Below are positions 38,395 to 46,456 of a stretch of DNA of 64,000 nucleotides, in pieces; position 1 is the stretch's first letter; every line of letters begins with the position of its first letter. The position numbers and the translations under genes were made by a program. Source of the DNA: DSVZ01 sp037439785 (GTDB lineage: Bacteria > Verrucomicrobiota > Verrucomicrobiia > Limisphaerales > J093). The stretch covers positions 40,244 through 104,243 of the forward strand of contig JBBIVJ010000012.1 in NCBI GenBank assembly GCA_037439785.1, given 5' to 3'. Under the pieces are notes generated by a model that made no database searches, had not been told where the DNA came from, and worked only from the letters and a program-made list of their open reading frames with translations.

Positions 38395-40196
38395 ACCGCC
38401 GCGAAGCTCCCGAGCCTGCGCGCGAACGCGCGGCACTGGCGGTCCTGACCGGGGCCTTGCTGGCGGAGCGCCCGCCCGGCCGGCCGTGGACCGGCGAGCT
38501 GAGCAGCAGCGCCCTCTCGACTGCCGTGGCCACCATCGCCCTGGGCGAACTGGACCGCCGTGCCGGCACGCCGGTCCACCACGCCACGGTCGCAGCCGGC
38601 CTGCGCTGGCTGGCCGAACACGCCAACCCGGACGGCGGCTGGGGCGACACGGTCCGGAGTGTGAGCAACCTCTCGACCACCGCGCTGGGATGGGCGGCGT
38701 TTGGCGCGGCCCGCGCGGACGCGCGGTTCGCCGCCCCGGTGCAACGTGCCCGCGGGTGGGTGGAGCGGGCCGTGGGGTCGCTCGACCGCCTGCCCGACGC
38801 CATCGCGGCCGCGTACGGGCGGGACCGGACGTTTTCGGTGCCGATCTTGATGACCCTGGCGCTCAGCGGCCGGCTGGGGCCGGAGGGCTGGCGGCGGGTG
38901 CCGGCGCTGCCGTTCGAGCTGGCCCGCCTGCCCCGGGCGTGGTTCGGCGCGCTCCGGCTGCCGGTGGTCAGTTACGCCCTGCCGGCGCTCATTGCCATCG
39001 GCCAGGTCATTCACCATCACGCGCCGGCGCGTTGCCCGCTGCGGCGCCGGCTGCGCGAGGCGTCGCGGGAGCCGACGCTGCGGGTGCTCGAAGCCCTGCA
39101 GCCGGCAAACGGCGGGTTCCTGGAGGCGACGCCGCTGACCGCGTTTGTGATCATGAGCCTGGCGGCGCTGGGCCGGGGCGGGCACCCGGTGGCGGAACGC
39201 GGCGCGGCCTTCCTGCGCGCGGGGCAGCGGCCGGACGGGAGCTGGCCGATTGACACCAATCTTGCCACCTGGGTGACCACGCTGGCGGTGAAGGCGCTGG
39301 CCGCCCAACCCGGCAGCCCGGGGCCGGCGGACCGCGCCCGTCTGCGGGAATGGTTGCTCGGCCAACAGTTCCGGAGCGTCCACCCCTACACGGGGGCCGC
39401 CCCGGGGGGGTGGGCGTGGACCGATCTGCCCGGCGGGGTGCCGGACGCGGACGATACCGCCGGGGCGTTGCTGGCGCTGGATGCCCTGGGAGAAGCCGAC
39501 GCGCGCACCCTCGAGGCCGTGGCCGCCGGCGTGCGCTGGCTGCTGGACCTGCAAAACCGCGACGGCGGCGTGCCCACCTTCTGCCGCGGCTGGGGCGCGC
39601 TGCCGTTTGACCGCAGCACGCCCGAGATCACCGCCCATGCCCTGCTGGCCTGGACAGGGTGGCGGGACCGTTTGCCCGGCGCACTGGCCGGGCGGGTCGC
39701 CCGCGCGCGGGCGCGGGCGTTGGGGTATCTGGCCCGCGCGCAACGGCCGGACGGGGCGTGGGTGCCGCTGTGGTTCGGCAACGAGCGGGCACCGGACCAG
39801 GCCAATCCGGTGTACGGCACCGCCCGGGTTTTGCAGGCCCTGAACGCCCTGGCCCGCGCGGGGGTGGCGTTGCCCCCGGCGCTGCAGGCGCGTGGCGCCG
39901 CCTTTCTGGCGGAAGCACAGTGGTCCTCGGGCGGCTGGGGGGGCGACCGGGAATGCCCGGAGAGCCTCGAGGAAACTGCCGTGGCCGTCGAGGCGCTGGC
40001 CGGGTGCGCGGAACCCGTCGCCCGGCCGGCCCTGGCGCGGGGTCGGCGCCGGCTGGTCGAGCTGGTGGAAGCCGGGGCGTGGCGGCAGGCCACGCCGATC
40101 GGATTGTACTTTGCCCGCCTGTGGTACTTCGAGCGGTTGTACCCGCTGATCTTTGCCGCGGGAGCGCTGGGCCGGCTGGTTTCAGAGGGCGGTTGA
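38391..40196 (+). CDS. squalene-hopene-cyclase-like class II terpene cyclase
   Basis: 601 residues, ATG 38391 in an ATGA overlap. Class II signature PDADDTAGAL gives the protonating DxDD at 352-355, at the place seen in squalene-hopene cyclases. QW-type repeats surround it: NPDGGWGDT (79), GQRPDGSWPID (278), NRDGGVP, RPDGAWVPLWFGN and SSGGWGGDRE. SHCs cyclise linear triterpenes at the membrane; this protein is a divergent relative, so product and substrate are open. No squalene synthase gene is in the window. It ends the operon and overlaps a convergent small gene by 15 bases. Confidence 0.85.
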   Translation: MNRREAPEPARERAALAVLTGALLAERPPGRPWTGELSSSALSTAVATIALGELDRRAGTPVHHATVAAGLRWLAEHANPDGGWGDTVRSVSNLSTTALGWAAFGAARADARFAAPVQRARGWVERAVGSLDRLPDAIAAAYGRDRTFSVPILMTLALSGRLGPEGWRRVPALPFELARLPRAWFGALRLPVVSYALPALIAIGQVIHHHAPARCPLRRRLREASREPTLRVLEALQPANGGFLEATPLTAFVIMSLAALGRGGHPVAERGAAFLRAGQRPDGSWPIDTNLATWVTTLAVKALAAQPGSPGPADRARLREWLLGQQFRSVHPYTGAAPGGWAWTDLPGGVPDADDTAGALLALDALGEADARTLEAVAAGVRWLLDLQNRDGGVPTFCRGWGALPFDRSTPEITAHALLAWTGWRDRLPGALAGRVARARARALGYLARAQRPDGAWVPLWFGNERAPDQANPVYGTARVLQALNALARAGVALPPALQARGAAFLAEAQWSSGGWGGDRECPESLEETAVAVEALAGCAEPVARPALARGRRRLVELVEAGAWRQATPIGLYFARLWYFERLYPLIFAAGALGRLVSEGG

Positions 40197-40394
40197 GGCG
40201 TCTCCCTTTTCCAGCCGCAGGAGTGTCTTCTTCACCGTTTCGACCTGCCGGGTCAGCTCGAAAAGCGCGCGCAGGACCTCGGCCTGGGCAGCGGGCTGGC
40301 CCAGGTGACGGGCCGGGGCGTGCATGGCGGTGATGACCCGGGCCAGCTCGTTGCAGCGGGCGCGCAGCTCGGTGAGGGCGTCCGTCGGATTCAT
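40182..40394 (-). CDS. small helical hypothetical protein
   Basis: 70 residues from ATG 40394. Strongly helical and heptad-like (TRQVETVKKTLLRLEKGD), with one Cys. No family is recognised. A promoter-like TTGTCC-N16-CATCTT ends eight bases before the ATG, which supports a real gene. Convergent with the cyclase gene and overlapping its last 15 bases. Confidence 0.5.
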   Translation of the reverse strand: MNPTDALTELRARCNELARVITAMHAPARHLGQPAAQAEVLRALFELTRQVETVKKTLLRLEKGDASTAL

Positions 40395-40402
40395 GGCGGC
40401 GT

Positions 40403-40430
40403 AAGATGCCGCGGACCGCGGGCGGGACAA
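40403..40430 (-). promoter_or_regulatory. promoter of the small helical protein gene
   Basis: Reverse strand TTGTCC (40430-40425), 16 bases, CATCTT (40408-40403), eight bases, then ATG 40394. Confidence 0.35.
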
Positions 40431-40465
40431 GGGGGAGCGGGACGGACGCGCCACCAATTCGTGGC

Positions 40466-40493
40466 TTGATTTGGGGCGGCGGGCTTTTTCAAT
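40466..40493 (+). promoter_or_regulatory. possible infA promoter
   Basis: TTGATT at 40466-40471, 16-base spacer, TTCAAT at 40488-40493. This would give a leader of about 70 bases before the infA GTG at 40573. Confidence 0.35.
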
Positions 40494-40572
40494 ACGCCTC
40501 CATGACGCCTCCAAACCCCGGGCGTGCGCGGGCAAGCCGCGGGGTGGGAAGGCATCGCAACTCGAGATTCGT

Positions 40573-40791
40573 GTGCCGAAAGAAGAACCCATTGAAGTCA
40601 CCGGGACAGTGACGCAGGTGCTGCCGGGCACGATGTTCCGCGTGGCCCTGCCGAACAAGCACGAGGTGTTGGCCCACATCTCCGGCAAGATGCGCAAAAA
40701 CTTCATCCGCATCAGCGTCGGCGACAAGGTCCAACTGGAAATGTCCCCCTACGACCTGAACAAGGCGCGCATCACCTACCGGCACCCGTGA
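40573..40791 (+). CDS. infA: translation initiation factor IF-1
   Basis: 72 residues from GTG 40573, the usual family length, beginning PKEEPIEVTGTV. An S1-like OB fold is evident with LPGTMFRVAL, VLAHISGKMRKNFIRI and LEMSPYDLNKARITYR, all strongly conserved in IF-1. It binds the ribosomal A site during initiation. A longer in-frame read upstream adds a non-conserved leader and is not used. Followed by the TonB-like gene under its own promoter. Confidence 0.95.
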   Translation: MPKEEPIEVTGTVTQVLPGTMFRVALPNKHEVLAHISGKMRKNFIRISVGDKVQLEMSPYDLNKARITYRHP

Positions 40792-40838
40792 GGCGGTGGC
40801 CCCGGTCGGCGCAGCCGGTCTTTGAACCCAACTCACTG

Positions 40839-40867
40839 TTGCCCGGTCAGACCCGGTGCGGCACACT
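40839..40867 (+). promoter_or_regulatory. promoter of the tonB-exbB-exbD genes
   Basis: TTGCCC at 40839-40844, 17-base spacer, CACACT at 40862-40867, nine bases, then GTG 40877. This decides between GTG 40856 and GTG 40877 in favour of the latter. Confidence 0.4.
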
Positions 40868-40876
40868 CCAAGGATT

Positions 40877-41932
40877 GTGGCGACCGCGCTGACATGGGAC
40901 CTCCGAGCCCGCACCGAGCAGGCCTTGCTGGTGCGGTCCTTTGTCCTGTCCCTGGCCGCTCACCTGGTGCTCTTCGGTCTGGTCGAAGCCGGGCATCGCC
41001 AGGCCTTGTGGCAGTTCAGCCCCCTGGCCGCGCTGCTGCGCTGGCTCCGGCCGGAAGTGAAGCAACTGGCCGCCCAGCCGCGCGACCCCCCTCCGCGCCC
41101 CACGCCCGCCAGCCCCCGGACCGTCCAGGAAGTGCCGGTCATTTTTGTGGACGTGGACCCTTCCCAGGCGAGCGAGTCGCCGCCGGACTCGACTCCCTAC
41201 TACGCGGCGGTGGATTCCCGGGCGGGCAATCCCGACACCTCCCGCGATACCGGTCAGCCCCGGCTGGATGGCTCGCAGACGCTGGTGCCCAAAACGCAGG
41301 ACACCGTGCGCGCCCGGCCCGCCCCGGCTGCGCCGCCCGCCGCGCCGGCCCCCGTGACGCCTCTCCGGCCGGCGCCGCAGGAGGTCCCGAGCGGTGACCT
41401 GGCCATGCTCGAATCGCCGCCGACGCGCCCGCCCGAGGCACGCGTGTCGCCGGGTGTGACCGCGGGAGAGGAAGCGGCCGAACCACGCCCCCGGCCGCGC
41501 ACCCTGGCCGCGGCACGCGCGCAGATGAACCCGGCCCCGCAGCATCCCGACAGCGCGCTGGTGGGGCGGAAGCTTTTTCAGGAAGGCGGGGTGCGGCGGT
41601 TTTCGCTGGTGCCCTCGCTGGACACGCGCGGCACGCCCCTGGGCAACTACGACGCGCGGTTTGTGGCCGCGGTGCAGCAGTGCTGGTTCGCCCTGCTCGA
41701 ACAGCAACGCTACAGCCTGGACCGGGTGGGCCGGGTGGTCATCAGCTTCCGGCTCACCGCCGAGGGCCGCATCACCGACATGCGGGTCGAGGAGTCCGAC
41801 GTGGGCGAGATTTACACCACCATCTGCCAACTGGCCATCACCAAGCCCGCACCCTACGAGGCCTGGCCGACGGATGTGCGGCGGCTGGTGGGCCAGGACT
41901 TCCGCGACATCCGCTTCACCTTTTACTACTGA
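40877..41932 (+). CDS. TonB/TolA-like energy-transducing protein
   Basis: 351 residues from GTG 40877. One membrane helix near the start (LVRSFVLSLAAHLVLFGLV), then a long Pro/Ala-rich periplasm-spanning region, then a C-terminal domain of about 95 residues (RFVAAVQQCWFALLEQQ, GRVVISFRLTAEGRITDMRV) typical of TonB/TolA C-termini. It links the inner-membrane proton channel to outer-membrane receptors or to envelope integrity. ExbB- and ExbD-like genes follow directly. No receptor gene is adjacent, so Ton versus Tol role is open. Confidence 0.78.
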   Translation: MATALTWDLRARTEQALLVRSFVLSLAAHLVLFGLVEAGHRQALWQFSPLAALLRWLRPEVKQLAAQPRDPPPRPTPASPRTVQEVPVIFVDVDPSQASESPPDSTPYYAAVDSRAGNPDTSRDTGQPRLDGSQTLVPKTQDTVRARPAPAAPPAAPAPVTPLRPAPQEVPSGDLAMLESPPTRPPEARVSPGVTAGEEAAEPRPRPRTLAAARAQMNPAPQHPDSALVGRKLFQEGGVRRFSLVPSLDTRGTPLGNYDARFVAAVQQCWFALLEQQRYSLDRVGRVVISFRLTAEGRITDMRVEESDVGEIYTTICQLAITKPAPYEAWPTDVRRLVGQDFRDIRFTFYY

Positions 41933-41950
41933 GCGCCCTGCGTCCCGATC

Positions 41951-42688
41951 ATGATCCAATTTCTCCAGGCCGGCGGCCCCTTCATGATCCTGCTGGTGGT
42001 GGCGTCCATCGTCAGCCTCACCTTCATCATCGAACGCGCCCTGGCCCTGCGGCGGTCGCGCGTGGCGCCGGAGCCGCTGGTCGAGGCGGTGGAAAACTGC
42101 GTCAACCCCGAGGGGTTGACCGACCTGCACACCCTCTGCCGCCAGCAGCCCTCAGTGCTGGCCCGCCTGACCCTCACCGCCCTGGGGCACCTGGAACGGC
42201 CCAAGGCCGAAGCCGAGGACGGGGTGCAAACCCGCGCCCGGCAGGAGGTGCTGCACCTGGAACGCGGCCTGGTGGTGCTCGAGATCATCACCGGCATCGC
42301 CCCGCTGCTGGGCCTGGTGGGCACGCTCCACGGCATGATCACCCTGTTCGGGGACATCGGCACCGCCGGCCTGGGCGACAGCAACGTGGTGGCCCGCGGC
42401 ATCTCAATCACCCTCAACACCACCCTCATGGGGCTGTTGATTGCCATCCCCTCCCTGATCGCCTGGAGTTACTACAGCCGCCGCATCGAGACCTTTGCCG
42501 TGGAGATGGAGACGTTGCTGGATGAATTCCTGCGCTGCCAATACCGCCTGGCCGAGGCCGAAGCCGCGCGCACCGCGCCGTCCCCGACCCGCAGCCGCCC
42601 GCCGGCGGTCCGCAGCAGGGGCCGCCGCGGTCCGGCCGCCCCGCCCGCCCCGCAGCCCGCGGAACAGACCTCGAATCCCCCGGCCTGA
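41951..42688 (+). CDS. MotA/TolQ/ExbB proton channel family protein
   Basis: 245 residues from ATG 41951, 18 bases after the TonB-like gene. Three membrane segments, with the conserved EIITGIAPLLGLVGTLHGMI and ARGISITLNTTLMGLLIAIPSL of ExbB/TolQ. It forms the inner-membrane channel with the ExbD-like protein encoded next. The C-terminus is a basic Pro-rich tail. Confidence 0.9.
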   Translation: MIQFLQAGGPFMILLVVASIVSLTFIIERALALRRSRVAPEPLVEAVENCVNPEGLTDLHTLCRQQPSVLARLTLTALGHLERPKAEAEDGVQTRARQEVLHLERGLVVLEIITGIAPLLGLVGTLHGMITLFGDIGTAGLGDSNVVARGISITLNTTLMGLLIAIPSLIAWSYYSRRIETFAVEMETLLDEFLRCQYRLAEAEAARTAPSPTRSRPPAVRSRGRRGPAAPPAPQPAEQTSNPPA

Positions 42689-42703
42689 CCGCCCCGGCCT
42701 GCC

Positions 42704-43120
42704 ATGCGCTTTCTGGAACGTCGCCGCCGCCAGCCCCCCTCGGTCATCATCGTGTCGTTGATTGACATCCTGGTGGTGCTGCTGATTTTCCTGGTGGCCA
42801 CCACCACCTTCAAGCAGCACCCCGCCCTGCGGCTGGTCCTGCCCGAGGCCCGCGCCCCGCGCGAGGGCGGGCGCCCCGACAACCTGGTCATCACCGTGGC
42901 CAAGGAACCTCCCTACTACTACCTGGGCCAGACGCCGGTCACCCTCGACCAGCTCCAGCGTGAACTGGCCGCCCGCGCCGCGCAGAATCCGGACATGGTG
43001 GTCGGCGTGCGGGCAGACACCGAATCGGCCACCGGCCATTTCATCCGCGTGGTGGACCTGGTGAAGGTGGCGGGCTTCAAGAACCCGGTCACCATCTACA
43101 CCCGGCCGGCCGGACGCTGA
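42704..43120 (+). CDS. ExbD/TolR family protein
   Basis: 138 residues from ATG 42704. Short basic N-terminus, one membrane helix carrying the essential Asp21 (SLIDILVVLLIFLVATTTF), then the periplasmic ExbD domain (ITVAKEPPYYYLGQTPVTL, VVGVRADTESATGHFIRVVD). Works with the ExbB-like protein to harness proton flow for the TonB-like protein. Confidence 0.9.
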   Translation: MRFLERRRRQPPSVIIVSLIDILVVLLIFLVATTTFKQHPALRLVLPEARAPREGGRPDNLVITVAKEPPYYYLGQTPVTLDQLQRELAARAAQNPDMVVGVRADTESATGHFIRVVDLVKVAGFKNPVTIYTRPAGR

Positions 43121-43150
43121 GGGGTCGCGCCGGGGCCGTGGATTGGCGGC

Positions 43151-43179
43151 TCGACTTCCCGCCGGTGCGGCCTTAAACG
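43151..43179 (+). promoter_or_regulatory. weak promoter of TSUP gene
   Basis: TCGACT at 43151-43156, 17-base spacer, TAAACG at 43174-43179, six bases, then GTG 43186. The -35 is weak. Confidence 0.25.
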
Positions 43180-43185
43180 GGCGGC

Positions 43186-43986
43186 GTGACGCCGGGACAA
43201 GTGTTCATCGCCCTCCTGGCCGCCGTGTGCATCGGCGTGTCCAAGGCCGGCTTTGGCGGCGGCCTGGGGTTGCTGACCACCCCGCTGTGCGTGCTGGCCT
43301 TCGGGGCCAGGGACGCCATTGGCATCCTCTTGCCGCTGCTGTGTGCCGGCGACCTGTTCTCGCTATATCACTACCGGGGCAGGTGGCGGCGGGAAAACCT
43401 GCGCCACCTGCTGCCCGGCGTGGTGGGGGGGGTGTTGATCGGGGTGCGCCTGATCGGGCGGTTTTCGGCGCGGGAGTTGAACCTGGCCATCGGGCTGCTG
43501 GCGGTTTTGTTCGTGGTGTTCCAACGGGTGAAGGAACGCGTGTTCCGCGCCGAAGGCGTCTTCCGGCCCGGGGCCGGCTGGGGCTGGGTTTTCGGCCTGG
43601 GGGCCGGAATCACCTCGACGTTTGCCCACGGGGCCGGCCCGGTGGTGAGCATGTTCCTGATCCCCCAGCGGCTGCCCAAGGAAATCTTTGTCGGCACCAC
43701 CGTGCTGGTGTTCACCTGGATCAACTGGATCAAGCTGCCGTTCTTCTGCGTGGACCGCGCCTTGATCCCCTGGGACTGGCTCCCGCCCGAGGCCATCATC
43801 AACGCCCGCACCCTGCGGACCAGCGCCGCGCTCCTGCCGTGGATACCGGTGGGGGTCTGGCTGGGGGTGTGGCTGAACCGCCGGATTTCCGAGGCCTCCT
43901 TTGTGAACGTGATCTACCTGCTGGTGTTGCTGGCCGGGCTGCAACTGATCTTCAACCTCGACCTGACCACCTGGCTGCGACGCTGA
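43186..43986 (+). CDS. TSUP family transporter (TauE/SafE-like)
   Basis: 266 residues from GTG 43186. About eight membrane segments in two halves, with the family motif GVSKAGFGGGLGLLTTPL near the start and FGLGAGITSTFAHGAGPVVSMF in the second half. TSUP proteins export sulfite or organosulfonates or take up sulfur compounds and organic anions. The substrate is unknown. It is transcribed apart from the ExbD gene. The stretch 43987-44062 has no gene. Confidence 0.9.
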   Translation: MTPGQVFIALLAAVCIGVSKAGFGGGLGLLTTPLCVLAFGARDAIGILLPLLCAGDLFSLYHYRGRWRRENLRHLLPGVVGGVLIGVRLIGRFSARELNLAIGLLAVLFVVFQRVKERVFRAEGVFRPGAGWGWVFGLGAGITSTFAHGAGPVVSMFLIPQRLPKEIFVGTTVLVFTWINWIKLPFFCVDRALIPWDWLPPEAIINARTLRTSAALLPWIPVGVWLGVWLNRRISEASFVNVIYLLVLLAGLQLIFNLDLTTWLRR

Positions 43987-44062
43987 AACGTCCCCCACCT
44001 CCCCCGCACTGAAGCCCCGACGGCTCCCGCGCGGCCCGGCACCCTGACCCGCGATGCGGCGG

Positions 44063-44788
44063 TCAGCCGGGGCCGGCACCCGCGCCACGCCCATGATCCA
44101 CCCGGTGGACCGCCGCCTCGGCAATCAGGGCCGCCACCTGCTCGGTTTCCAGGCGGTCGGTGTTGATCACCAGGTCATACAGCAACGGCTCGTCAATCTC
44201 GGCCTTGAAGTGCTCCCGCAGGTAACGCGCCCGGCCCCGGTCCTCCTTCTCGATGAGGGCACGCGCCTGCGCGGCGTCCAGCCCGCGGGCGGCCCGGACC
44301 CGTTCAATGCGCCGTTCGAGCGAGCCCACCAACCGGACGTGGAAGACATGCGGCAGGCGGGCGGTGACCACGTGGGCGCCGCGCCCGATGAGGATCACAT
44401 GGCCGAGTTCGGCCAGCTTGAGGATCGTCTCGACGATGGCGTGGTGCAGGGTCCAGGAGGGCGGATGCAGGCCGAGCAACTCGGTCATCATGTCCTGGAT
44501 CAACGACACCCGGTCCTCCGGCATGTACGCAGCCAGCTTCTGGGGCAGGTGGTGGTCGGCCAGGACCTTTTCCACCAGCTCCCGGTCGAAGACCGTCCAC
44601 TTCAACTCCGGATCGGGCACCCGCCGGTCCAGCAGGCGGGCCAGGTGTTGGGCCACCTGCCAGCCGCCCGAGCCGGTTTGGCGGGACAGCGTCACCGCCA
44701 GTCGCGGGCGATGCGGCGGGCGTTGTGCCGGACGCAACTGGCAGTGGATGAACGCCTGGGCTTGTTCAAGACCTTTGTGTGTTTCCAT
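44063..44788 (-). CDS. cytidylate kinase-like family protein
   Basis: 241 residues from ATG 44788 (METHKGLEQ). It matches the cytidylate-kinase-like P-loop family (PF13189): LAVTLSRQTGSGGWQVAQHLA is a modified P-loop, TVFDRELVEKVL and VILIGRGAHVV are conserved, and a late Arg-rich lid (RARYLREHF) is present. It probably phosphorylates a nucleotide or related small molecule; it is not the housekeeping Cmk itself. A longer frame to 44974 is judged non-coding. Divergent from rpoZ. Confidence 0.8.
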   Translation of the reverse strand: METHKGLEQAQAFIHCQLRPAQRPPHRPRLAVTLSRQTGSGGWQVAQHLARLLDRRVPDPELKWTVFDRELVEKVLADHHLPQKLAAYMPEDRVSLIQDMMTELLGLHPPSWTLHHAIVETILKLAELGHVILIGRGAHVVTARLPHVFHVRLVGSLERRIERVRAARGLDAAQARALIEKEDRGRARYLREHFKAEIDEPLLYDLVINTDRLETEQVAALIAEAAVHRVDHGRGAGAGPG

Positions 44789-44981
44789 GGCAGGACAGGC
44801 CGGTGGGCGGCGGACCGGCCGCGGCAACTCCGCGCGGAGTCGCCCACGGCCCGTGCTTGACATACCCGATTTTCCCGCCGCCGCCAAATCCAAACTGGCC
44901 GGCTCTCTTGCTCGCAACCCGGCGTCCCGGCCACCGGTTCGGCTCCGCTCCGGCCTCTTCTGGCCTCGGGCCACTCCCCGG

Positions 44982-45009
44982 TTGCCTGGCGCCGCGCGCC
45001 GGCTACAAT
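44982..45009 (+). promoter_or_regulatory. promoter of rpoZ
   Basis: TTGCCT at 44982-44987, 16-base spacer and TACAAT at 45004-45009, the best -10 in the window. Leader of about 24 bases before ATG 45040. Confidence 0.55.
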
Positions 45010-45039
45010 CCCCGCTTCGAGGAACGTGGTTCGAGACCG

Positions 45040-45291
45040 ATGAACGCTGAACTTTGTCGCCAAGCTGCCGAAAAGATCGGCAACCCCAACCTCCTGGTGA
45101 ACCTGGTGTCCAAGCGGGTGCGCCAGTTGAACTCCGCCGGCGGTGTGGGCAGCCGCCCGCTGGTCGAGCACACCGAACACCTGGGCGCGGCGGACATCGC
45201 CCTGCGGGAAATCGTCGAGGACAAGATCACCTGCGAACTGCTGCCCGAGGGGGAGCCGGCCCCCACGGGACCGCGTCGCCGCAGCCATTGA
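45040..45291 (+). CDS. rpoZ: RNA polymerase omega subunit
   Basis: 83 residues from ATG 45040. The pattern NPNLLVNLVSKRVRQLN, RPLVEHTEHLGAADIALREI and EDKITCEL fits bacterial omega, which supports beta-prime folding and assembly of RNA polymerase. It is a slightly divergent, PVC-type member. smpB follows after 60 bases. Confidence 0.85.
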   Translation: MNAELCRQAAEKIGNPNLLVNLVSKRVRQLNSAGGVGSRPLVEHTEHLGAADIALREIVEDKITCELLPEGEPAPTGPRRRSH

Positions 45292-45351
45292 GGCCGCCGG
45301 CCTGCGCGCGCCCGCCCGCCGGGTGCCCCGGCGGCGGAAAGGGGATTTCCG

Positions 45352-45807
45352 ATGGCCGACATCCTCACCAACCCGAAAGCGCGCCGCGATTTCCACATCC
45401 TGGAAACGGTCGAGGCCGGCCTGGTCCTGCGCGGCACCGAGGTCAAATCCCTGCGCGCCGGCCGGGGCCAGATTGCGGATGCCTTCGCCCGGATCGAAAA
45501 CGGGGAGGCCTGGCTGTACAACGCCCACATTGACGAATACCCCCAGGGCAACCGCCTCAACCACGCCCCCAAAGCCCCCCGCAAGCTGCTCCTGCACCGC
45601 GCGGAAATCCGCAAGCTCGAAGCCGCCGTCGCCGTCAAGGGCCGCGCCCTGATCCCGCTGGCCTTGTACTGGAAAAACCGCCGCGTCAAGGTCGCCCTGG
45701 CCCTCGCCCAGAGCAAACACGAGTACGACAAGCGCGAAGACCTCAAGCGCCGCGAGACCGAGCGCGAACTCAAGCGCCTGAGCCGTCACCGGCTGCCGGG
45801 CCGCTAG
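45352..45807 (+). CDS. smpB: SsrA-binding protein SmpB
   Basis: 151 residues from ATG 45352, preceded by GAAAGGGG. NPKARRDFHILETVEAGLVL and GTEVKSLRAG at the start and YWKNRRVKVALALAQSKHEYDKRE at the end are canonical SmpB. It binds tmRNA in ribosome rescue by trans-translation. The basic C-terminal tail ends HRLPGR. Its last 38 bases overlap the end of the convergent tmk gene. Confidence 0.96.
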   Translation: MADILTNPKARRDFHILETVEAGLVLRGTEVKSLRAGRGQIADAFARIENGEAWLYNAHIDEYPQGNRLNHAPKAPRKLLLHRAEIRKLEAAVAVKGRALIPLALYWKNRRVKVALALAQSKHEYDKREDLKRRETERELKRLSRHRLPGR

Positions 45808-46456
45808 CCGGCCCCTGCCCCGGCGGCGCGTCCGGCCCCCACCCCCGCGCCGCCAACACGCGGTCCACCGCGGCCAGGATGTCCGCCGTCAACACCCCGG
45901 CCGGCCGGCCGGCATCCAGGCGCAACAGGTAGGGCTTGCGCAGGGAAAGGAAAATCTGCCGGACGCGCTCCAGTTCGGCGAGGGACTCGAAGGCGTTGGT
46001 CCGGCCATCCCGGCGGCCGATGCGGTCGTGGCTGCTCGCCGGGTCCAGATCCAGCAACACCAGCAGGTCCGGCTCCGGGGCCAGGGCCTCGTTGCGCCGC
46101 AGCAGCTCGGCGGGGTCGAACCCGCGGGCGCCCTGGTAGGCCACGGTCGAGAAATAGTAGCGGTCGGTGATGACCACCTTGCCGGCGGCCAGGCTGGGGC
46201 GGATCAGCTCCTCGACGTGCTGGGCGCGATCGCGCAGAAAAGCCTCCAGCTCCTCGGCCGGGGCCAGCCGCCCGCGGGTGGCCGATTCGCGCAGCAACCG
46301 GCCCCACGGCCCGCGGGTGGGCTCGTGCGTGAGCACCACCGCCAGACCGCGGCCCTCGAGGGCGGCGGCCACCGCCCGCGCCTGCACGCTCTTGCCGGCG
46401 CCGTCAATACCCTCGATCGCCACCAGCAGGCCGCCCGGGAGGCAACGCGCATTCAT
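45770..46456 (-). CDS. tmk: thymidylate kinase
   Basis: 228 residues from ATG 46456. P-loop IEGIDGAGKSVQA, the DR(Y/H) motif VITDRYYFSTVAYQG, and LLVLLDLDPASSHDRIGRR are typical. It converts dTMP to dTDP. The last 20 residues are a Gly/Pro-rich tail absent from most homologues and fall in the overlap with smpB. The start overlaps the ribE stop by four bases, so it is in the ribD-ribE-tmk string. Confidence 0.94.
   Translation of the reverse strand: MNARCLPGGLLVAIEGIDGAGKSVQARAVAAALEGRGLAVVLTHEPTRGPWGRLLRESATRGRLAPAEELEAFLRDRAQHVEELIRPSLAAGKVVITDRYYFSTVAYQGARGFDPAELLRRNEALAPEPDLLVLLDLDPASSHDRIGRRDGRTNAFESLAELERVRQIFLSLRKPYLLRLDAGRPAGVLTADILAAVDRVLAARGWGPDAPPGQGPASGPAAGDGSGA

Noticed and set aside
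44857..44862. Isolated TTGACA upstream of rpoZ
   Set aside because: No -10-like hexamer follows at 16-18 bases; the TTGCCT/TACAAT pair at 44982-45009 is better.
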